Shown here: one piece after another, positions 12,970 to 25,380 of the stretch
Layout of the letters: each line of letters opens with the position of its first letter
Numbering within the stretch: position 1 is the first letter of the stretch
From: Trichopria drosophilae
Lineage: Eukaryota; Arthropoda; Insecta; Hymenoptera; Diapriidae
NCBI GenBank assembly: GCA_030407085.1
Contig: CM059587.1
Location: forward strand, 105,855,501-105,919,500
Length of the DNA stretch: 64,000 nucleotides
Direction of reading: 5' to 3'
The notes under the pieces: model-generated
What the model was told of the DNA's origin: nothing
Seen by the model: only the letters and a program-made list of their open reading frames with translations
Databases searched by the model: none
Program-made: the position numbers and the translations under genes

Positions 12970-13600
12970 ATAACGCAAAATGTGAAACTATTTAAAAAAA
13001 AAAGAAGGAAACAAAATATAAGAATCCACATCTTAAAAATTTATCCATATAAATAAAGTTCATCGTGGTTTTCAAGTTCAGAGGTCCAAAGTATATCAGA
13101 AAGAAATGGTGAAATTAAAAGGTAATTTTGGCTAACTAGTCCTATAAAACTTTATCTTTATTTGTAAAAACAAGAACAAAATGAATAAATTTGATAAGAA
13201 ATATATATAATAAATTAAATCAGTTATTTAATTCGGCTTTAATGTTCAAATCCTTCCTTATTATTACAATCTTATGTAATTAATTAATGGACTAACGCAT
13301 TAATGGAGCGGTGGTCATTACACTCGTCAACAAAATCATTTAAGTTATTACTGAAAAAAAGTGTTTACTTCTGAAGACAAACATTTTTTGTAACTAAAAG
13401 TTTGCCGTTTTTTGAGAATCATCCAAATACAATACAATCGATCGAAATTAAAGCTGTTGAACTTATATGGTCACAATATAATTCTTGTAACGTATTTTTA
13501 TCGTCACTAATTACAACATCATAAAAAGGCATTATTGCCACAGAATCTATACCGCCAACATTGGTGATGAAAAAAGCATCGACGCCTTTCGAAATCTATC
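12970..13600. other. No supported gene
   Basis: AT-rich run between the foldback element and the promoter-like island. Nothing seen. Confidence 0.5.
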
Positions 13601-13699
13601 GAAGATTCGGAAATCCTAAAAGAGGAGAGAATAGATGCGTAGGTGTCTAAGTTCACGAATGCGATAAAACGCAAAGAAATGGAAAGGAGTTCATTTATT

Positions 13700-14450
13700 A
13701 TCCGCTAATATCTGAAAGAGAGTGTCGCGGCCGAGAGGGGAGGGGGAAGAGAGAGAGACGGTGATCCAAGACGCTTGTCTCGGTGAGAGAAGAGAAGAGA
13801 AGGGAATGGAAGAGAGAAGACAGTTCAGTGGCCGGTCCCCACCCTGGGGCCCCGCGTAAAGGCCAGCAGCTCCTTGTCCTATTTCTGACGTCACGGACCC
13901 CGAGTTAGCTTCGGCTATAACGGCGCATGCGCCGAGTCGGTTCGGTTCACCAAGATGGTGAACGTCTTTGTAACTCTCACTCGGCCGCCGAGGCAAGGCT
14001 GTTTCTGTTCCCCTCACGCGTGCGAGCTCAGCTGCATCAGTGCGGTTCCAAACAGGCCCCAGCCACCATCGGCTCCTCTCGGCTCTTTCACGGTCCCAGT
14101 CGTGCTTCCGGTTCGTATCCGTGTGCAATCCTAGCCACGACCCTTGACCTCACCGACCCGAAAAGAAAGCCGGATTTTCGGTAACCTTGTGCCGCGTTGT
14201 TCACCGATGAAAGTGATCCGAATTCCTGCGGTACCAATATTCGTGACAAAAAAGGTACATTCGAGCTTGTGGCACTTAAGTGGATTATGGACCAGTTCGG
14301 ACGCTGAATAAAGTGATTGCCAGTGATAGTGTTCAAAGAAAACCACAGGCTACCAAGGAGTCCGGAGTCGGAGTCTAAGACAACAGGAGTACAAGGTTGG
14401 TGCCCAAAATTGTCGTCTCGAGCAAGGCGTTTAGGCGCATGACCACTTTT
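13700..14450 (+). promoter_or_regulatory. CpG-rich promoter-like island, possibly with a 5' noncoding exon
   Basis: The left part (13720-13830) is rich in GAGAG words, the binding site of GAGA factor. A perfect palindrome GGCGCATGCGCC lies at 13922-13933 and matches the NRF-1/Ewg consensus. Downstream text such as 14300-14345 ('agtgattgccagtgatagtgttcaaag') has the flavour of insect 5' UTRs, and AAG|GTTGGT near 14395 could be a donor. Open frames exist on both strands (for example 13691-14128 minus) but have no recognisable domain. I infer a TATA-less promoter and a + strand 5' exon. The coding part, if any, is not visible here. Confidence 0.45.
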
Positions 14451-14689
14451 GGATCGCTCCGGGAAGAATTTCACCTGCCGATTAAACGAATTCGTTGAGG
14501 TGAAGGCGAGTGGATACGAAAGCGGATATTTGATCGGTCATATAGTGATTAATTTTAAATTCAACTTTCGAAATGGTTCAAATGTCAATCCTGATTAGTG
14601 AGGTGCTCAAAATCATTCAGAATTTGAAAAGAGTTAACTAATTTTAATTTGGTGAACAGATTCTTAGGCTTGAATCATTAAACTCAAAT

Positions 14690-15370
14690 TAAAGTGGCCA
14701 AAATCTAACGGTGTCCAAAATACGATGTAATAAGTAATTTCTACTTCTCACATTACACGTTACTTATGTAATAAAGAATAAAATGAAAACCTTCCATTGA
14801 GAAATATTGCAAATATGGATTTCGGACACATCCAAAAACAAGTTTTGCAAAATTAAATTAAGTGCCCAATATTGTTTTCAGAATATATTACATTTTCTGA
14901 TGGGCAACATAGATTAGCAGTTACATTAAAGTGTTTTGAAGATAGAGTATTTAAAGTTTTCTGAAAGTGCCCAAAATTTTTGTCCAAAATATGATGTATA
15001 CAGAAATTTGTACTCTTTAAATTTCATTATTTTTTGTATTCCTCGAATAATGAGAATAAAACAGAAACCTCCAACGTAACAATATTGCGGATAAGGATTT
15101 TGGACACATTCATAACAAGTTTTGCAAAATTACATGAAGTGCACATTTCCTTTTTCATATTATACATTTTCGAAAAGACTATAAAGGTTAGCTTTCAAAA
15201 AATGTTATAAGGTAGTCTATATAGTCCAGGAAAGTGACAAAAATTGTTCCATTTCCAAAATATGCTATAATTCAAAATTACTACTTCTCCATTTACGCCA
15301 TTTAATTCATTCAGATCAGAATAAGAATAAAATGAAACCAAAACTAGTCAGAAATGTGTCCAAAATCCAA
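14690..15370 (+). repeat. Tandem repeat, period about 270 bases, about 2.5 copies
   Basis: Units begin near 14711, 14981 and 15253 with TGTCCAAAATATGATGTA-type text. They continue with 'aataaaatgaaaacctcca', 'aatattgc..ataaggattttggacac' and 'caagttttgcaaaatta'. Copies are diverged by perhaps a quarter. Confidence 0.75.
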
Positions 15371-18300
15371 ATTCGATAACTCTTTTCAAAAAATAGTTTG
15401 ATAACTCGCTAATCGATTGAAATTTTGCATAGAACATGGGACAAAAACCTCCAATCAACAAATACCACCCGTGCATCGATATTTTCCGTCATGACCCGAT
15501 AACCCACGAAACACGAATATTACGACAAATCTCTGATGTAATTCATTTAATTCGGCGAATTTTTGAAACACCGCCGCTTTGGTCTCGCAATATCCCAGGA
15601 CCTGCGTAATTTTCGTGGGAATTTTTAAAAAACGTAGCTTATAAAAGTCGTGGGCACGGTCATATTTTATGCGCTCCATAATTGCGAATCCGCGATAACT
15701 CTCTCGCGAGAAAGAGAGTGAGAAGGCACTTCCACGCTACCGGCACAAGGGGGGCCCCCTCCTCGTATGTACACGTAGAAACGACGGGACACCAGGTTCT
15801 CGCGATCGCAGCACATTCTTCTATAGGTTACTCGGTTACCTGGTATATCTCTCGCTGCCTCCTAGAACAGAGAAATCGAAATCGACACGGTGATACGCCT
15901 GAAACCCTCGGAATAACTCGAGAATCTCCGTTTGCGATAACTCGATACCGAGGTCGATGCAGCGATTGCAACCTCCGCTTACGATCCATGACAATAAAGT
16001 CATTACGAAAAGTATCGACTTATCGTTTATCTTTAACGTTACTGCCGGATAACTCTGAAACACCACCATCATCCTCTGTTATTTCAATCCTGTAATTTCA
16101 AAAAAAATGTATTGTAATAAAATTTGGATGTTTTATGACCATTTGATGATGTATTCATAATCCTGAGCAGATGACACTGGTATCGTGAAAGAGTTATCAT
16201 TTACCGTGATAGTGTGTACCATCTGTCATAGTCAGCAAAGTTTCCATTGCTACCATCTTTCACGTTTATTACTTCACATTTTCGTAACGATGAACTAAGT
16301 CTGAGAAGAGTTATGATGGTAACGTGCGGTTTCGTTAGATTGCGTTATCATCACTTTATAGCGATTTTTCCATATGCTTATTCCATTAAGAATAATTAAT
16401 ATTTTTGCTGCAAATTTTCTTTAGTTGAATTATCTTATCTTAATATTATATTATACGGTGCTATTTTCGCAAAGTTATCGAATTATTACCTTGAAAACTA
16501 TGGTTATGACAATATTAGTTTTATGTCGTTATCGCTATTGTTAGTATTATCCTTATCAGTAGTTTATTACTGTTAAAAGGTACAAGGGTGGTTTTACTTT
16601 CCTGATTACCAAACATTAATGGAATTCAAATTGTGAAAATATTTTATGTCGTTATCATTTTTGCTGTCTTTGGACCTGATAACTCATGTTTGTTATTAGC
16701 ATAAACTCGTGCAATTTTTTTCATTATTTGTTATTTATAATATTATAACAATTTGGCTATGCTGTACTTTATTAATAATTGCAGTATTTAAATAACTGTT
16801 ATCAGCATTCACGTCATATCAAACATATAATGACTAAACCTTGATGCAATGTAATAAGAAAAGACATATTAGGAATTTGCCTATTGTTGTGATAATTAAA
16901 TCTACCAAAACTGACAATCCACAATCACCTGTCAAAAATAAGCAATCCGGATCATATGTTGTTATCACAGATATTATTATTCATAATCAACCATGTCAAC
17001 ATTTTAATTATGGTTATCCCTTTATTTCATCTAGGTATTTTAAAAATTGTAGGCGCAAGTTGAGGTTATTACTGTCGTTATTGATTCTATCTCAATCAAA
17101 ATGCTTTCTCATAAACTTTGTCTCTATTGTTATCATTTTCGGATATTTATAGTTTCATTGCTCTGATATGAAGGTTGATCTTGTCATATTCCGCAATAGT
17201 TATACGTTTTTTTTATTCATAATAAGAACAATTTTAGTTGCACCCTGCTGTTATCGACTGTCCTATCATCTATTTGAATATGTAATTATCGCTATTTTGA
17301 TTTCTACAATTACATTTCCTATTTTCTAGGGGCTATTTCCATATTCATTTCTATAATTTACATAAGCCATAATTCAATTTCGAAACTGTTGTTCCAAGTT
17401 TAATTGGCGATTACCAACGTTACATGACGTTATAATTCTTGTTATCACTTTAAATGTAGGTGATCTCTGAAATCTATACTTGTGTATACGATCTGGAGTA
17501 TTCTTTTTAAAAGATATTTGTATCTGAAAAATTTGACAGTTAACCTTGCTGAATCCAGAATCTTTTTTATACCTGGCGTTATCGCTGCAGTTATCACCTT
17601 TATTTTCATTTCTCTAATATATGTTAATGTATGTTTAAAATTCTTGTGCCGGCATCGTAGTAGTTGTGTTACGTATTTTGTTCGCGATAAGAATAATGTT
17701 GTATCAAGTTTGATATTTGATTTATGACTGAAAAGTCAAATGACGTTATCATTGTTGATATCACTCTACATATACATTATCAGTAGTCTACACTGATTAT
17801 TTACTTGTCGTGTAAATATGAGACTGTTGTTCCAACAGAAGATATTTATATGTAAACGACATTTGGCGTTTTGACTATAAGTTATCTTCGTCTTTTGAAG
17901 TTATCACTGATATAAAGGCTGCTGATTTCATTTCATGGGTTGAGATTAAATCAGCTCATTATTGTTGTGGGTCATAATCGCATTATTATAAATATACCAG
18001 TCACAGTAGATTTGTTAGATCATCATGGCGTTATCGTTATCAACTGTTATCGATTTTAATACGTAGTTATCATTTTCTAAAATGGCTTGTTTAGTGATAT
18101 CTTTTAATTATGACTCTTATTAATTTCATCTCAACTATTATGCGCGATTTAATTCGATTGGTAAAGATGACGTTATCATTGGTGTTATCGCTCGAAATCT
18201 CAATTTCCTTCATTAATTTACGATGTTCATCAAACATCATTTGGACTTGTCAATGTGAAACTGTTATAAAACCAAAAGAGTCTAAAAAGTAAGCATTCTT

Positions 18301-19200
18301 TGTTTTGCGAAGTTATCACTGTCATAAGAGTTATGGATATAAATGTGTAGTTATCGTTGCTTTTTTCTAGACTTTTATTTCTATTTTTTAATAACGATTG
18401 TCATTCATAAAATCGCAATGATTATTGGAAATTTGATTCTCGACTGACAAAGACAAATGACGTTATCATTGGTTATCACTCGATAATCTACGATATTATG
18501 TCAATCGTTAGTCTGTCTTGTGAATATGAAACGGTTATCCCACCAACAGATTCTATGCAATAAGGTAGTTTCTGACATAAATGTTGCCGGTGTCATTTCA
18601 GATGTAAGAGTTATCGACTTTTTTTATATGTAGTTATTATTTTTTTCTTGTAGAATTGTATGTCTACTGTATATTTTTACGACTGTCATTTATTTTATCA
18701 CAACTATTACTGTATATTCAATTCATGATTGAGAAAGTCTGTTGACGTTATCACTGTAGTTATCGCTCTGCAGCTCCATTTCATCCATTATTTCTGTGGA
18801 AATATAAAAGTTGCATACCATCAGTAGAATTTTAAAACTAAACCATTTTTCTTTTGAAGTTGTCGTTAACATAAAGATGTCTGGTTTTATTCGAGACTAT
18901 GATGTAAGAGTTATCGACCGTTGTTTATTTTCACATGTAGTTATCAATTTATTCAACAATTTTTTATATTCAATTATTTTTTTATTATGTTTCCCTTCAT
19001 TTTTTCGCTACATGGAATTTCCAATTGGCAGCGTCATGCACATGACGTTATCACTGTTGTTATCGTTGTAAATCTACATCTCCTCTATTAATCTGCATTA
19101 CTATTTTCATCAATCATCTCTCCACCATGTGAATATGAAACTCGCATACCACCAGCCATTTATAAGATGTAAACGATTATTCGCTGTTGTTATCAGAACT
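15370..19200. repeat. GATAAC/GTTATC motif domain with strand switch
   Basis: On the + strand, six GATAAC occur between 15375 and 16053 (15375, 15400, 15498, 15694, 15936, 16048). From 16193 to 19190 the complement GTTATC occurs more than 30 times, with only one GATAAC noticed (16678). The left part overlaps a CpG-richer island (15440-16100). GATAAC is also the core of GATA-factor sites. Confidence 0.75.
17425..19200 (+). repeat. Diverged satellite-like tandem repeat, period about 300 bases
   Basis: The word TGACGTTATCAYTG recurs at 17741, 18168, 18458, 18743 and 19043 (a variant at 17425). Other words keep register: 'gatgtaagagttatcgac' at 18604 and 18904, 'tgtgaatatgaaac' near 18245, 18520 and 19128, and 'gaagttatcactg' near 17898 and 18310. 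Spacings are 285-430 bases. The unit is internally rich in GTTATC. Confidence 0.7.
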
Positions 19201-20010
19201 GCAGGCGGCGCGAAAGAAAGAGAACGGAAAATAAAGAAGAATTATCGTCGTACATTTTAATGTAATCACTTTCGTTATCATTACAATAATGCTCGCAACA
19301 TCCATCAACTTTCCTGTTTACAGTCGCGATTCTATCCGCGGCGATTTCCTTTGTCATTGCCACTATCGTTTTCATTCCTTATCGCACTCTCGAAGCTGTT
19401 TGTCCTTCAAAAGATACGTATTTCACGGGGAAAATGCAGCGAAATTGCGGCGGATTTCGCGGAGAATAATGGAAATAAGCCTTAGAAGGGAAGTATGACG
19501 AAATTCGTGGGTGGCACATATCGAAGCGTATCTCGCGTCGATCGGTCAGCACCAGCGTCGTCATCCAGTGGAACTCATGCAGAAATGGCTTTTCGCGAGT
19601 ATGGTGTACCAGCTCTCCGTACGTGTGACTGCACCTACGCGCCCGGGCATAACCAGTTCCCTTCGTCCACTCGTTGAAATCTCCGCTCTTGCTCTTTTCC
19701 CCCCAGTATCTTGCGTTCTCGACCAGTCTTCCTATAAGCACATAGGAAGAACCCACGTGTGGGTACGAGTCCGTGAGCGGCGTTCAAATGCCCCGCGAGT
19801 TCTGTTCTGGCTCGGTACTCGGCTCGCCGCTTGCTGCTCGATTTGTCTCTCCTGCCTTTTTTTTTATTTAACCTATCGCGGACTTTTATTTCTCGACAGG
19901 CATCGCGGCATTTCTCTTATTTCCTTTCTAATGGCGGGATCTTTCTCGTTCCATTCTTTTCCGCACCGGACGTCGAAACTTTTTTCGGGATTTAATGGCG
20001 AATAAATATT
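19190..20010. other. CpG-richer island between two motif domains
   Basis: Composition changes sharply from AT-rich GTTATC repeats to CG-containing text (e.g. 19330-19360, 19500-19560, 19760-19830). Overlapping open frames on both strands (19379-19756 minus, 19511-20005 plus) show no recognisable domain. It could be a regulatory element or an unidentified exon. Confidence 0.35.
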
Positions 20011-20399
20011 TCGGTATTTAGTATCCTTGAGCTGCTATAATGGTCATGTTAGGTTATCGCTGGATCGCGTTCCTTTCGTAATAATCCTTGCATTTATTGA
20101 TTTTCACTTATTCGTATCGGTAGCCGGTATTGTGCTTATCGGTGACGCTAATTGCCGAAAGGTATTGCATGTTTAATTGCAATTGGACATTTTTATGAAA
20201 TTAATTTCATATAAATATTTTTCTGTCGTTTATGGTCATCGTTATTGTTGTTCATCATTGTATTAAAGACTAATTCGCACCATTATGCATATGATCTAAA
20301 ATTCCTATCCTCGTCAGTTGTATACTTGGGACAACAATATGACGGCATCAACTCTTCAGAAGAGTTGTCATAAAGACCTTATGTTTGTTCTAGTGATCG

Positions 20400-22290
20400 A
20401 CTGGTATTGTTCTCGTCAATATCAACTTTGTAGATGCAGCTGCTGTCGATATCATTGGTGTTGATGATTGGCAGTTGCTTTTATTTACGTTGTCGTCGTT
20501 ATCATCTGGATCAGTTTATTATTTGTAGTTATCTTTAGTTGTTGCAGTGTCATAGCATTAGTAGTTGCTATTTGTAGTTATAGTTATTGTTATTGTTGAT
20601 ATTGTTGTCCTGGTCTTTATCAGTGTTGTAGTTGTTGAAGAGGTTGTGACTAAGATTGTTGTTGGTACAGCGGCAACGCTGTAGTTGCTATAGTTGATGA
20701 AGTTATTGTTATCGGTGCTGCTGCTGTTGTTTCTGCTTCTCCTCTTGCAGTTATTGTCGTCTACGTTATTGTCGATGTTACGGTTATTGTATGGTTATTA
20801 TTGTTGTTGTTGTAGTTGTTGTTATTGTTGTCATATGTGCTGTTATTGTAGTAGTAATAGCCATTGGTGTTGATGTGGAATGTTATTATTGTCGTCGGTA
20901 TTGCCCTTGTAGATTTATAGTTATTGCAGTTATTCTTCCTATCTTTGCTACTGTTGTTTCTGCTCCTGCAACTGTTGCTTATACTGTTGTCAATATTGTC
21001 GTTACTGGTGTTCTTGCCACTGGTGTCGATGTTGAATGCTGGTATTGCTGCTGCAGTTGTATAGTTATTGCGATTACTGTTGCTATCGTTGTTGATGGTG
21101 TTGTTTCTCCTGTTGTAATTATTGTCGTCGTAGTCGCTGTTATTGCTGTTGTTATTGTTGTTGTTGCTATTATTGTTGCTGTTATTGTTGTTATCATTGT
21201 TGTTATTGACGTTGGCATTACCGCTGTAGTTCTTATAGTTGATAAGTTATTATTGTTATCGATGCTGATGCTATTGTTACTGCTTTTCCTCTTATAGTTA
21301 TTATGGTCTACGTTATTGTCGATGTTACGGTTATTTTATGGTTGTTATCGTTGTTGTATTGTTGTCGTTTATGCTGTTATTGTAGTAGTAGTAGCCATTG
21401 GTGTTGATGGGGAATGTTATTATTGTCGTCGGTATTGCCCTTGTAGATTTATAGTTATTGCAGTTATTCTTCCTATCTTTGCTACTGTTGTTTCTGCTCC
21501 TGCAACTGTTGTTGTCAATATTGTTGTTACTGGTGTTGGTGCCACTGGTGTCGATGTTGAATGCTGGTATTGCTGCTGTAGTTGTTATAGTTGTTGCGAT
21601 CAATGTTGTTATCGTTGTTGATAGTGTTGTTTCTCCTGTTGTATTTATTGTCGTCGTAGTCGCTGTTATTGCTATTGTTGTCGTTGTTGCTGTTTTTGTT
21701 ATCATTATTGTTATTGTCGTTGGTATTACCGCTGCAGTTGTTTCTGTTAGTATCCCTATCGTTTTTACTGCTGTTGTTGCTGATTCTCCGGTTGTAGTTA
21801 TTGTGGTTATTATTGTTGTAATAGCTGTTGCTATACTTGTCGACGTTGGCCGTATTGTAGTTGTTGTTATTGTTATCATTGTCATTGTTTATTGTTTTGG
21901 TCGACCCCAATGTTGAATTATTATTCATTTCGTTGCTCAACTATCATTATTCCGTATTTAGTGTTGAACTTAATCTTCATTACAGTTATCGTTGAATCTC
22001 TACCATCCTAAATTATGTTGCAATAGTAGACAATATTATTGCCATTATCGTTGCGATTAGTCCATTGGTTGCTGAGCGCGGGATTACTCCCACAAGTATT
22101 GCCTTTATTTTTTCGTATTTACAGTAAATATTTATTATCTCAAATATTGTCAATGACATCACCGTTTGTTGTGCTCCTGCTGTCAATGGATTGTCATTTT
22201 TATTATCTGCATGATGAATGTTTAGAGTATTGTTGCCTATGTTAACGTCGTTTACATTATCTTCAAAGTTATTAATATTGTTTTTAATAT
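20400..22290 (+). repeat. Degenerate GTT/ATT/GTC trinucleotide domain
   Basis: Nearly continuous three-base periodic sequence built from GTT, ATT, GTC and GCT words. It yields spurious long frames of Val/Ile/Cys on the + strand and Thr/Asn on the - strand. These are compositional and are not called as genes. Confidence 0.85.
20742..21760 (+). repeat. Tandem duplication of a roughly 530-base unit inside the GTT domain
   Basis: 20742-21280 and 21288-21760 match closely. 'gtctacgttattgtcgatgttacgg' repeats at an offset of 547, 'ccattggtgttgatg' at 534, and 'gaatgctggtattgctgct' at 525. A near-identical run covers about 130 bases from 'ggaatgttattattgtcgtcgg' onward. The falling offset shows small deletions in the second copy. 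Confidence 0.85.
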
Positions 22291-22579
22291 TTTTTCCTAT
22301 ACCTTATCGATAGCGATAATGCCACATATTTGTTGTTCTTTGCAGCCGCGAACTTGGTTGAAAAAGTAAATAAGCAAATAATAATAATAATATTGCACAA
22401 AAAATGGAAAATAGGGGTAATATACTCATAGATTTCTCCGCGAACAATAATAATGTCTTCATAAACCAATCAACAATGTTCGATAAAGTAAGAAAAATGA
22501 TCCAAGCAATTCAGCCATCTTACATGCCGTTCGTTACGGTTATCATTTTGCCTCCAACAAACCTTTCCTATTGTTCTGT

Positions 22580-23260
22580 CATTCGCTATCACTTCCACCG
22601 ATATCCTTTCCAACCTCGCGCTAATACCTTTTTCACAGTTCAACCTCTCGAGAGTTATCAGCGCCCTCATTGTTGTCGAAGCGCTCATTAAGGACGCCTC
22701 TATATATTTTCGTTATCGTCTTCATCGTCGTTATCACATTTGTCGTCATTCTTCACGATCGACAAATCGCTCGCCCGTCGTCTCGTTAGTCGATTGTAAA
22801 AAGCGCTAATAAGGAATACGTTTGAAGCCGATGTTGGAAAAACGAATGTAGCGCGCCCCTCTCGGGCGTCCTCGTGTACCTAAGCGACCGACAAGCGCGG
22901 AGGTGCAAAAGCGCGAACGACAGGGAGGTACGGGTTCGCGCCGTACCTACTCTCGCAGGATAGGTGTAGCTGTGCATGCACCGCACCGACAGCCTTCGCA
23001 TTCTTGCCAGAAGTGAAAGCTAGCGGTTTCAGGGAAATTCTGACGGCGACTCCCGCCAGAAATCATCGCCGCGATTATCTCGTTGCCGTCGACGTGCGCA
23101 CGCCTTTCTTTCGCGATGGATCCATATGGCGCATGGCAATCGAATCGTCCCCGTCCCAACAAAAGTCACGTATCAATGCTTTTGTCCCGTGCGCGAGCCA
23201 GCGGTAGCTGCTTCAGGGGTCGCGTTTAAAATGTCCGTTCGCGCTTTTCGAACGAACGAA
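22580..23260. other. CpG-rich island with a perfect hairpin
   Basis: A marked GC rise interrupts the GTT-rich domain. AGGTACGG and CCGTACCT (22926-22948) form a perfect eight-pair stem around a seven-base loop. Small open frames on both strands have no recognisable family. A regulatory role is the most I would suggest. Confidence 0.4.
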
Positions 23261-23519
23261 CATATATAGCGACCTTTGCATTATCGCCAGAAAACTACCT
23301 AGTTCACACCTTTCTATCCTTTCAAAATCATACTGTCTTAAACATTGCCATTGTTCTTGGGTCTGTGATATTTGAATACACTTTTTACATCTTTGTCATT
23401 TTGAGACGAGTGTGCTTAAGTTATGTGTGTATTGTTCCAAAACTTCGGTCCCTGACTTTTCTCTGAGGTATCTTCTGTAACATGATAACTTAACTGTTAT
23501 TATGACATATTTACAGTCT

Positions 23520-24680
23520 ATTTGTGGTAGTGTTGTTCTCGTAGATGTAGTTATTGTACTTTATGTTATTCTAGCTATTGTTATTGTTATTCTCAGCGGG
23601 GCAGTCCTGTTGTTCATTTGCTGATGATGCTGTCGTTGGCGATCATGTCGTTTTGGTTGTAGTCACTGTTGTAGTTGACACTAGTTATTGTTGTTGCTGC
23701 AATTCTGATTGCTATTGTTAATGGTGCCGCCAAGGTGAGTTGTAATTATTCGAATTGTTGTTGTTATTGTTCACAACGTTGTTAATGTTGTTGTTGTTGT
23801 TGACTACATTGTTAAAATTGTAGTTGTTACACAGTTATTGTTTGTTGTTGTTAGTTGCTTGTCAATATCAGGGTTGATATTGTCGCTGTCAAACTAGTCA
23901 TTAATGCAGTTTGTTGCAGTGTTTGCGATAGTTCTTATTGTATTTGATATTTATGTGTTGAATCTGTATAATGGTTATTGCTGCCGACGTTATCAGTGTT
24001 GTAGTTATTGCGGTTGTCATATGTGCATTATTTGCTGCAGTTGTTTTAGTTGTAGATGTAGGTATAGTAATTGTCTTGGTCGTCGTTGTCAGTATTGCGG
24101 TTGTAACACTTGTTGTTATCAGTGTAGTTGTTGCAGTGGATGTTGTTGATATTATAGACATTGTTGCTGTTGTCGTTGGCAGTATTTAATCATTGCAGTG
24201 GTTTTATTTGTTTTTGTCTTTGTCAGTGTTGTGGTTCTTGCATTGGAATTTACATTATTGTATATGTACAGTGGTCGTTGACATCTGCGTCGTCAATGTT
24301 GTAATTGTTGCATTTGTTATAGTTGGTGTTGTAGTCTTTGCAACTGTCATTGTCGTGATTAATACTGTTATGATAGAAACACTTTTTGTTATCAGTGTTT
24401 TTGCAGTTGTTGTAGCTGTTTAATGGTGCAGTTGCATTGTCGTTGTTTTTGTCAGTAGTGTGGTTCTTGCATTGTTGTTATAGTTGTTGTTGCAACTGAC
24501 GTTATTATAAGTGTGATGTCATTGTCGTTCCCGCCGTCAGTGTTGTAGTTTTTGTTATTGTCGTCGTTGTGAATGTTATTGTAGTTTTTATTATAGTTGT
24601 TGTTGTACCTGATGTTCTTGTAGCAGTCAATGTTGTAAATGATGTTGCAGTTGTCGCAGTTTCTGGTATCGTATAGCGGG
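23520..24680 (+). repeat. Second GTT/ATT trinucleotide domain
   Basis: The same composition as 20.4-22.3 kb resumes after the CpG-rich island, with words such as GTTGTTGTTGTTG near 23788 and 'cagtgttgtag' repeated. Val/Ile or Thr/Asn frames in both strands are artefacts of composition. Confidence 0.8.
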
Positions 24681-24689
24681 CATGGCTCT

Positions 24690-25380
24690 GGGTTAGACAT
24701 TTACGGATTGCTCGTGAAATATGAGGAATATTTACATGTATCCCGCTAGCGGTACTATATTCGCCTGCACTCTGAGGTCGATTTTCGGAAAATGCGCCGT
24801 TCCTCAATGACCCGGGGTGGTGACCGCGGTTGGGTTGTTCCACATTAATTGGCTCTATATGCAACCGAGTCTCACGCTCGGCCGTCGGAATAATCGAATA
24901 ATATTGGAAAGGAAGGTCGTAGTGGGTATGTTTTGGGCCGAGTCGATGTCTCAAGGCGGTTCAAAAGGGAAAGTCTCCTTCGGTGACTACAACCGTCAGT
25001 GCGGGGATCAGGGAAAAAACGCGCGAGCGCGGCCTCCGTCGCGTCGTCTTGCCTCTCTCGTTCGTCTTTCTTCATCCAAGACGATCGCAATAACTACAAA
25101 GAAACTCTCCTCTCGTTCGCACATCCATGCTCGACTTTCTTTATTCGAAATTCCGCGACAAAAAAATCCTGGACTTTCGGCGCGACCGCGCGAGAGGGGA
25201 AAAAATCGAGGGTTTTGTAGGTCAGGGTCGAAGTCGTTTCATTTTCTCTGACGAAACCTGCGCGGATTATGGCTCCCGATGTTTTACACGTGGCTTGGGA
25301 GTGACTCACTGGATAGAGAGGCGTAGGAGCGACGATGGGGACATACCTTGATGGGATTGACGAAGAATTGTTAGGAAACG
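24690..25380. other. CpG-rich island
   Basis: It starts abruptly after the GTT domain and contains CG-dense text (25018-25045, 25155-25200). Several overlapping frames occur, none recognisable. It is a candidate cis-regulatory element. Confidence 0.35.

Noticed and set aside
13691..14474. Overlapping long frames in the CpG-rich island on both strands
   Set aside because: High GC lowers stop frequency; no domain seen, and overlapping antisense frames argue for noncoding sequence.
15682..16095. 137-codon + frame in a CpG-rich patch
   Set aside because: No recognisable domain; a minus frame overlaps it; it ends within the GATAAC domain.
20791..21916. Long Val/Ile-rich frames (e.g. 20791-21297, 21458-21916) and Thr/Asn-rich minus frames
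   Set aside because: They follow directly from the GTT/ATT repeat composition, occur in several frames and both strands at once, and show no domain.
23901..24700. Cys/Val-rich plus frames and Thr/Asn-rich minus frames
   Set aside because: Same trinucleotide-repeat artefact in the second block.
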